Shown here in pieces: positions 57,997-64,000 of a stretch of 64,000 nt of DNA. The notes under the pieces were generated by a model. That model was not told where the DNA came from. It did not search any database and was given only the letters and a program-made list of their open reading frames with translations. Location: assembly GCA_001310455.1 (NCBI GenBank), contig BAXG01000011.1, positions 1-64,000 of the forward strand, read 5' to 3'. Position numbers and translations under genes: made by a program. The DNA comes from Photobacterium sp. JCM 19050 (GTDB taxonomy: Bacteria > Pseudomonadota > Gammaproteobacteria > Enterobacterales > Vibrionaceae). Within the stretch, counting starts at the first letter, position 1. Each line of letters opens with the position of its first letter.

Positions 57997-58584
57997 GTGC
58001 TTTGCTACCATGGTTTTCCGCTACTCAAACCTAAAGGTTTACCGTTGCTTCGTTTCTACATTCTTACGCTAAAGGGTCATAGCCGGGATAACCTCACCAA
58101 ACTTCCCGCAAGCTATGTAATATCCGGTTCGAAGTGGGTTGGCTGGGTAGGAATCACCCTCGCTGCAATGGTGGGGCTCGAACCATTTACTCACTTTGTG
58201 CAAGCGATTATGGCGTCAGATTTCTACCTGCTTGGTTGGGTCAACGCAATATGGCTGGTACTCGGCTCTATTTTGCTTCTGTTAGGGCTGGACCAGTTGA
58301 AGGTAACTGGAAAATTGGAAATCACCACCAGAAATGTGGTGTGTAACTACCGAAACCTGTTTGGAACAACCCGGTGGGAAGAACGAATATCCGGCTATAA
58401 AGGCTTGAAGGTTAAGAAAGAGTCAGAGAAATCCGGTGTGTTTAACGCAATTATTTACACCATCTGGCTGGAGCACTCCAGTAAATCACGCTCAATTCGT
58501 ATTTTCCGGGCAGGCAGTGATCTCTACATTGAAGAAGATTTGGAAAAGTACAGTCAGATGTTTGGGTTAAGAGTGGTGAAATAA
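57997..58584 (+). CDS. Unrecognised membrane protein with PH-like C-terminus
   Basis: A 195-residue protein at most. Two hydrophobic helices (WVGWVGITLAAMVGLEPF and LGWVNAIWLVLGSILLLLGL) are followed by a soluble basic region ITTRNVVCNYRNLFGTTRWEERI that resembles a PH-like (YdbT/bPH) domain, but I do not claim the family. The start is uncertain. GTG 57997 opens the frame. TTG 58045 has AAGG 7 bases upstream, and an ATG at 57995 is out of frame. A missing base near the start is possible given the error pattern here. Confidence 0.55.
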   Translation: MLCYHGFPLLKPKGLPLLRFYILTLKGHSRDNLTKLPASYVISGSKWVGWVGITLAAMVGLEPFTHFVQAIMASDFYLLGWVNAIWLVLGSILLLLGLDQLKVTGKLEITTRNVVCNYRNLFGTTRWEERISGYKGLKVKKESEKSGVFNAIIYTIWLEHSSKSRSIRIFRAGSDLYIEEDLEKYSQMFGLRVVK

Positions 58585-58631
58585 AGTGGCAACCTTATCC
58601 GGTCTAATCAACACAATTTAGAGGATAACGC

Positions 58632-59155
58632 ATGAGTCAGGTTGCTTTTAGCGGGAGTTGCTATTGGTGCATGGACGCTGTGTTTCGCTCCTTAAGGGGG
58701 TGAGCGATGTCGTTCAGGGTTGGGTTGCTCCGGTAACGGATGATGAAGCTTTCGTTGAGGGGGTTCTGGTCACGTTTGATGAAGCACTGGTTTCACTGCG
58801 TGAACTTATTGAAATCCACGTTCATACCCATAGCGCAACATCACGACATTCCCTTCGGGAAAGATACCGCTCGGCAGTTTATGTAACAGAAAAAAGAGAT
58901 TTGGCGCGAGCAAATGAAGCAGTAACGGCATTACAGGCTGACTTTTCTGATCCTCTGCTTACTGAAGTCTGTGAATTTGCCGAATTTAAACCCTCCGATC
59001 CAAATATGCAGGACTACTTCTATACCGATCCCGGTAGACCGTTTTGTCAGGCCAGGATTGTCCCTAAGTTGGAGAGGCTTCTGGATAGATTCAATGAAAA
59101 GGTAGCGGAAGAGCGAAAGGTGGTTATCAAAGAGAGCGGCCAACACGACCAATGA
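58632..59155 (+). pseudogene. Peptide-methionine (S)-S-oxide reductase, MsrA-like (frameshifted)
   Basis: About 174 residues once repaired. The active-site block is SGSCYWCMDAVFRSLKG, comparable to the GCFWCxE motif of MsrA, then VQGWVAPVTDDEAFVEGVLVTFD, and IHVHTHSATSRH for the HT-D region. It reduces methionine sulfoxide in damaged proteins. Two residues differ from the common motif: Ser for Gly before the Cys, and Asp for the catalytic Glu. The frame breaks in the G5 run at 58696-58700; six G give SLRGVSDVVQGW. AGAGGA lies 6 bases before ATG 58632. Confidence 0.75.
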
Positions 59156-59201
59156 CAAAGGCCCGGACGTTTCGGGCCCTTGAAGAAAAGTGTAAAGGTT
59201 A

Positions 59202-61278
<2,077 letters not shown>

Positions 61279-62064
61279 ATGAATAAGTTTTTGTTGTCCG
61301 TGTTTGCTGCCACTGCATTCTTTGTATCCGGTGTGGCTAATGCAACCTTTGTTACCGAGTGGGGATACAACTCAACGCTGCAATGGGATACCACTCAGAC
61401 GACCTTTACGGCAGGGAGCGGTACGCAGACTAATACCGCATCTCTGTTGAGTTGGGGGGCTGCTGGTGGTGACCACACTCAAACTGGGCTTCCTGCAAAT
61501 CAGAGCCGCAGTGCGCTTGGAATAACGGGTTCGCCAGCAGGTGGTTCGGTATTTACCAACGGTGCTCTTGAAACAGTGGGCACAGTGACTCACTTTAACA
61601 ATGCCATCTCAAGTGCATTTTCAATTCTCAATACCGGTGTTCTTTCGTTTTCTGTAGTGTTGAATGCGATTGATCCGGCAGGTGGCGTTTTGGCACCAAT
61701 CACGCAGGACTTTTCTTTCAGCTTTTCTGAAACCCCCAACGCAGCACCGTGTGGATTCCCAGCAGGTTCTACTTGTGACGATATCTTTGTGCTGACATCT
61801 ACAGACTTTGTTAAAAACTTTACTTACATGGGCACCAACTACGAAGCGTCAATCATTGACCCTAACCTGATTTTGCTGCCGGATGATACGTGTACTGCTG
61901 CGGGTGTGGCTACAGGATGTCGTGGTGTTCAGACGCTGGAAGGCCAGACTTCAAATGTTGATTTCCGCTTGAAGATTACTGCGGTACCAGAGCCAGCAAC
62001 CATTGCATTGTTTGGTGCAGGTCTGTTGGGATTTGCGTTCTATCGTCGTCGTCAGTCTCTTTGA
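61279..62064 (+). CDS. THxN-family PEP-CTERM exported protein
   Basis: A 261-residue exported protein with a signal peptide ending in VANA. A THFN motif lies mid-protein (GTVTHFNNAISSAF), the mark of the THxN PEP-CTERM group. Two pairs of Cys (PCGFPAGSTCDD and DTCTAAGVATGCRG) suggest disulfides. The C-terminus is a standard PEP-CTERM signal: VPEPATIALFGAGLLGFAF with a basic YRRRQSL tail. It should be processed by an exosortase not found in this window. AAAAGGAG lies 9 bases before the ATG. Confidence 0.88.
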   Translation: MNKFLLSVFAATAFFVSGVANATFVTEWGYNSTLQWDTTQTTFTAGSGTQTNTASLLSWGAAGGDHTQTGLPANQSRSALGITGSPAGGSVFTNGALETVGTVTHFNNAISSAFSILNTGVLSFSVVLNAIDPAGGVLAPITQDFSFSFSETPNAAPCGFPAGSTCDDIFVLTSTDFVKNFTYMGTNYEASIIDPNLILLPDDTCTAAGVATGCRGVQTLEGQTSNVDFRLKITAVPEPATIALFGAGLLGFAFYRRRQSL

Positions 62065-62092
62065 TTTAAACGCTCTCTAATTCTGCAAAATA

Positions 62093-62127
62093 AAAACCTC
62101 TCGGCAGTTTATTTGCCGGGAGGTTTT
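62093..62127 (+). terminator. Terminator of the THxN PEP-CTERM gene
   Basis: A long stem (AAAACCTC-TCGGCA paired with TGCCGG-GAGGTTTT, with a G-T pair) has a 7-base loop and ends in TTTT, about 30 bases past the stop. Confidence 0.83.
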
Positions 62128-62424
62128 CTATTTTGTCTGATATTGCCTGCGTTTCTGATTATTTTACTGGCCATATGCTCATCATGAATATTGTGTCGTA
62201 ATTGATGATTTTGTCATTCAAATATCAGAGCTGTCTCACATTTGATTACATTCGTAGCATCTAATGAAGAGACTGATTACATTCTTCGTCACTTCTCAAA
62301 TCTCTTGGGATTTAACAAGTTAATAACAATGTAGGCTTGTTAATTATCCTGAATCCCCAAAACATCCGCCTGCATAAGTGACTGGTTTTTTATTGAGACT
62401 ATTTGTTACTCTAATACACTTTAA

Positions 62425-62445
62425 AGTGATACCAGGAGTATCACT
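62425..62445. promoter_or_regulatory. Perfect 8-5-8 dyad upstream of the secreted lipase
   Basis: AGTGATAC-CAGGA-GTATCACT is a perfect inverted repeat, 44 bases before the lipase start. It could bind a dimeric regulator or form a hairpin in the mRNA leader. No T-run follows, so it is not a terminator. Confidence 0.6.
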
Positions 62446-62489
62446 ATTACCCAGTACGACGTGTTTTTATTATTACAAGGATAAGTAAA

Positions 62490-63515
62490 ATGAAAAATAT
62501 ATCCGCTTACTCACTCGCCCTGTGTTTGGGCTTCTCTGTGCAAACAGCTTCGGCTACCACTGCTGAAGAGTTGGGAAATATCGGTTCTTACGTGGATTCA
62601 ATTCTGAATCCTAATATGACCAATACGGCAAACCCGACGGGTACTACGTACAAAACTCACCAGCCACCCTCTGTAAATCAGGCGGGTGATGCGCTTTTTT
62701 ACCTTGAGTTCTCAGAAAATGTTTACAAAGGGTCCGGTGCACCTCGCGGGTGGTCGCGTGAAGAAACCATCAGTAATGCGTCAACTGGTTATTACCTTGC
62801 GGTTTATACCAAAGGAAACGATGCCGTAATTGCGTTCCGTGGCAGCGAATTGGGAACTGACGATTGGGTTAACAACGGTATTATGGCTGAAGGCGAAGTG
62901 CCGGCTCAGTACCAAAGTGCGATTGGTGATTCAGCCGATCTGGCGAACCGTTACAGCAGCTACAATATCCATTTCACCGGCCACAGTCTCGGCGGTGGCC
63001 TCGCGACGGTTGCGGCGTTGCGTACCGGAGAAGATGCCACTGTATTTGATGCATCAGGTGTGGGTAACGCGGTACTTGGTAAAATCAAAGATGCACTTGC
63101 AGCAGACGGCCAAGCAAGAAGTGCCTGGAGAGGCAACGCCGAAGGACTGGTAAATTACAACCTGGAAGGGGAAATGGTCTCTGATCTGGACTTCCAGCAA
63201 GACGCCGATACGTTGGGTGTGGATTCCAAGCAATACGGTGACATTTTCTACCTGTCAGCAGACCGTTTTAACCCATTCCCACTTGCTGATACCGGCCTGA
63301 CCCGGCACTTCACTATCTCGATTAAGGAAGAGCTCCAGTTCCTGGCACAACCAATCTACCGAAATAACACCAGTGATTACGACAGCATTGATAATGATAT
63401 CAATTCTTTTCGTGCGTCGTTCTATATCGATTGGACGGAAGATACGCTCCAATTGCTCGCGTGGCAGGTTGAATATGCCATCAACTCGTTCCCAAGCTTG
63501 TTGAACGAGCTGTAA
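62490..63515 (+). CDS. Exported class-3 lipase-like alpha/beta hydrolase
   Basis: A 341-residue protein with a signal peptide ending in TASA. The oxyanion strand AVIAFRGSELGTDDWVNNG and nucleophile elbow IHFTGHSLGGGLATVAAL fit the Lipase_3 fold. An acid and a His follow in the second half (YGDIFYLSADRFNP, LTRHFTI), with residue roles less certain. It may cleave phospholipids or triglycerides outside the cell. A perfect dyad lies just upstream and a terminator follows. No frame breaks. Confidence 0.82.
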   Translation: MKNISAYSLALCLGFSVQTASATTAEELGNIGSYVDSILNPNMTNTANPTGTTYKTHQPPSVNQAGDALFYLEFSENVYKGSGAPRGWSREETISNASTGYYLAVYTKGNDAVIAFRGSELGTDDWVNNGIMAEGEVPAQYQSAIGDSADLANRYSSYNIHFTGHSLGGGLATVAALRTGEDATVFDASGVGNAVLGKIKDALAADGQARSAWRGNAEGLVNYNLEGEMVSDLDFQQDADTLGVDSKQYGDIFYLSADRFNPFPLADTGLTRHFTISIKEELQFLAQPIYRNNTSDYDSIDNDINSFRASFYIDWTEDTLQLLAWQVEYAINSFPSLLNEL

Positions 63516-63542
63516 TCCTCACCAAATTGGCTAGGAAGACAC

Positions 63543-63570
63543 GGCGGCCTGATACATGGGCCGCCTTTTT
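63543..63570 (+). terminator. Terminator of the class-3 lipase gene
   Basis: A 7-bp GC stem GGCGGCC/GGCCGCC (63543-63549 with 63559-63565) followed by TTTTT, 28 bases past the stop. Confidence 0.85.
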
Positions 63571-63708
63571 GTGTCAAAAGTAGAAAGGGCAACCAGTATC
63601 TGCACGATGTTAAGTGTGAGTCGGCAACAGGGATTCCAACCTACGGCAAATTCTGACAGTCTTTAGAAAGGCCACTACCGGCAGGATTTGCTATCACGGA
63701 GGAATGCT

Positions 63709-64000
63709 ATGCTCACCATGGAGTTTTTGTTGACCGCCCTCGTTGTTGTTCTTATTCCGGGTACAGGCGTTATCTTTACAGTTACCTATGCGTTGATTCA
63801 GGGAAGGAGTGCTGCGTTTTATGCTGCTCTGGGCTGCACGGCAGGAATCGTTCCTCACCTTGTTGCGAGTATCTTTGGATTAGCCGCTTTGTTGCATGTC
63901 AGCGCGGTAGCGTTTACAACGCTGAAATATCTTGGGGTGCTTTACCTGTTTTACCTGGCGGTTGTAATGTGGAAAGACAACCAGGGCTTTTCCTTTGATG
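63709..64000 (+). CDS. LysE/RhtB-family amino-acid exporter (partial, cut by window end)
   Basis: The first 97 residues are visible, with no stop before the edge. The sequence MLTMEFLLTALVVVLIPGTGVIFTVT, then GRSAAFYAALGCTAGIVPHLVAS, is the N-terminal LysE pattern with its conserved PG in the first helix and the G-rich second helix. LysE/RhtB proteins export amino acids such as lysine, threonine or homoserine. GGAGG lies 6-7 bases before ATG 63709. The rest lies outside the window. Confidence 0.85.
   Translation, partial: MLTMEFLLTALVVVLIPGTGVIFTVTYALIQGRSAAFYAALGCTAGIVPHLVASIFGLAALLHVSAVAFTTLKYLGVLYLFYLAVVMWKDNQGFSFD

Larger units (their letters stand above)
62065..62489. other. Intergenic region with terminator and two dyads
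   Basis: 425 bases between two exported-protein genes. It contains the PEP-CTERM terminator (62093-62127), an 8-bp inverted repeat TTAACAAG/CTTGTTAA (62312-62319 with 62336-62343) and the 8-5-8 dyad at 62425-62445. The rest is AT-rich and should hold the lipase promoter. Confidence 0.5.

Overview
The window looks like chromosomal DNA from a marine gammaproteobacterium, most likely a member of the Vibrionaceae (Grimontia, Enterovibrio and Photobacterium are all possible; the sequence does not decide). Evidence is the divergent cra / fruBKA arrangement, a vctPDGC-type catechol-siderophore importer, a lipase with its own foldase, a GdhA-type glutamate dehydrogenase, a bacterial TrmY homologue and two PEP-CTERM proteins. 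No rRNA, tRNA, CRISPR, prophage or complete insertion sequence was found.

Layout. 1-5.4 kb: PEP-CTERM protein, four-PAS soluble chemoreceptor, M14 peptidase, VOC protein. 5.4-10.7 kb: heptamer repeat tract, then cra divergent from fruBKA with three Cra operators between them. 10.8-12.3 kb: amidohydrolase. 12.4-17.1 kb: Fur-box-controlled catechol-siderophore import operon plus siderophore-interacting flavoprotein. 17.3-18.7 kb: HigBA-type toxin-antitoxin pair with a palindromic operator, then an O-acetyltransferase. 18.8-24 kb: membrane protein, beta-alanine catabolism pair (mmsA and an omega-aminotransferase) with a divergent LysR regulator. 24-32 kb: Nudix hydrolase, SnoaL-like protein, C69 dipeptidase, cold-shock protein, DUF418 protein, EamA transporter behind a leader-peptide attenuator, GltS-type symporter behind a hairpin-rich leader. 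32.6-39.3 kb: RND efflux pump with adaptor, DUF2927 protein, VOC protein and AraC regulator. 39.4-43.3 kb: pilin-like protein, dual-receiver diguanylate cyclase, lipase and foldase. 43.9-51.8 kb: M28 lipoprotein peptidase, AraC regulator, YHS protein, NitT/TauT-type ABC importer, DUF302 protein, GGDEF-like membrane protein. 52-60.6 kb: DcuC transporter with AbgA-like hydrolase, dienelactone hydrolase, SIMPL protein, Gfo/Idh/MocA oxidoreductase, TrmY homologue, MsrA-like protein, GdhA. 61.2-64 kb: THxN PEP-CTERM protein, secreted class-3 lipase, and the start of a LysE-family exporter cut by the window edge.

Nineteen genes carry frame breaks, about 30 events in all. Almost every one is repaired by restoring one base, usually in a short homopolymer. 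Both sides of each break still encode conserved family sequence. This is the signature of an uncorrected long-read or homopolymer-prone assembly rather than real gene decay. These genes are listed as pseudogenes because the frame is broken as given, but most are probably intact in the organism.

The strongest regulatory finding is a complete ribosome-mediated attenuator (29426-29525) in front of the EamA transporter. It has a 19-codon leader peptide with clustered leucine codons, three mutually exclusive helices and an intrinsic terminator. Other control elements seen directly are three Cra operators, a Fur box, a hairpin between vctP and vctD, the toxin-antitoxin palindrome, palindromes upstream of the LysR gene, and a perfect 8-5-8 dyad just upstream of the class-3 lipase.
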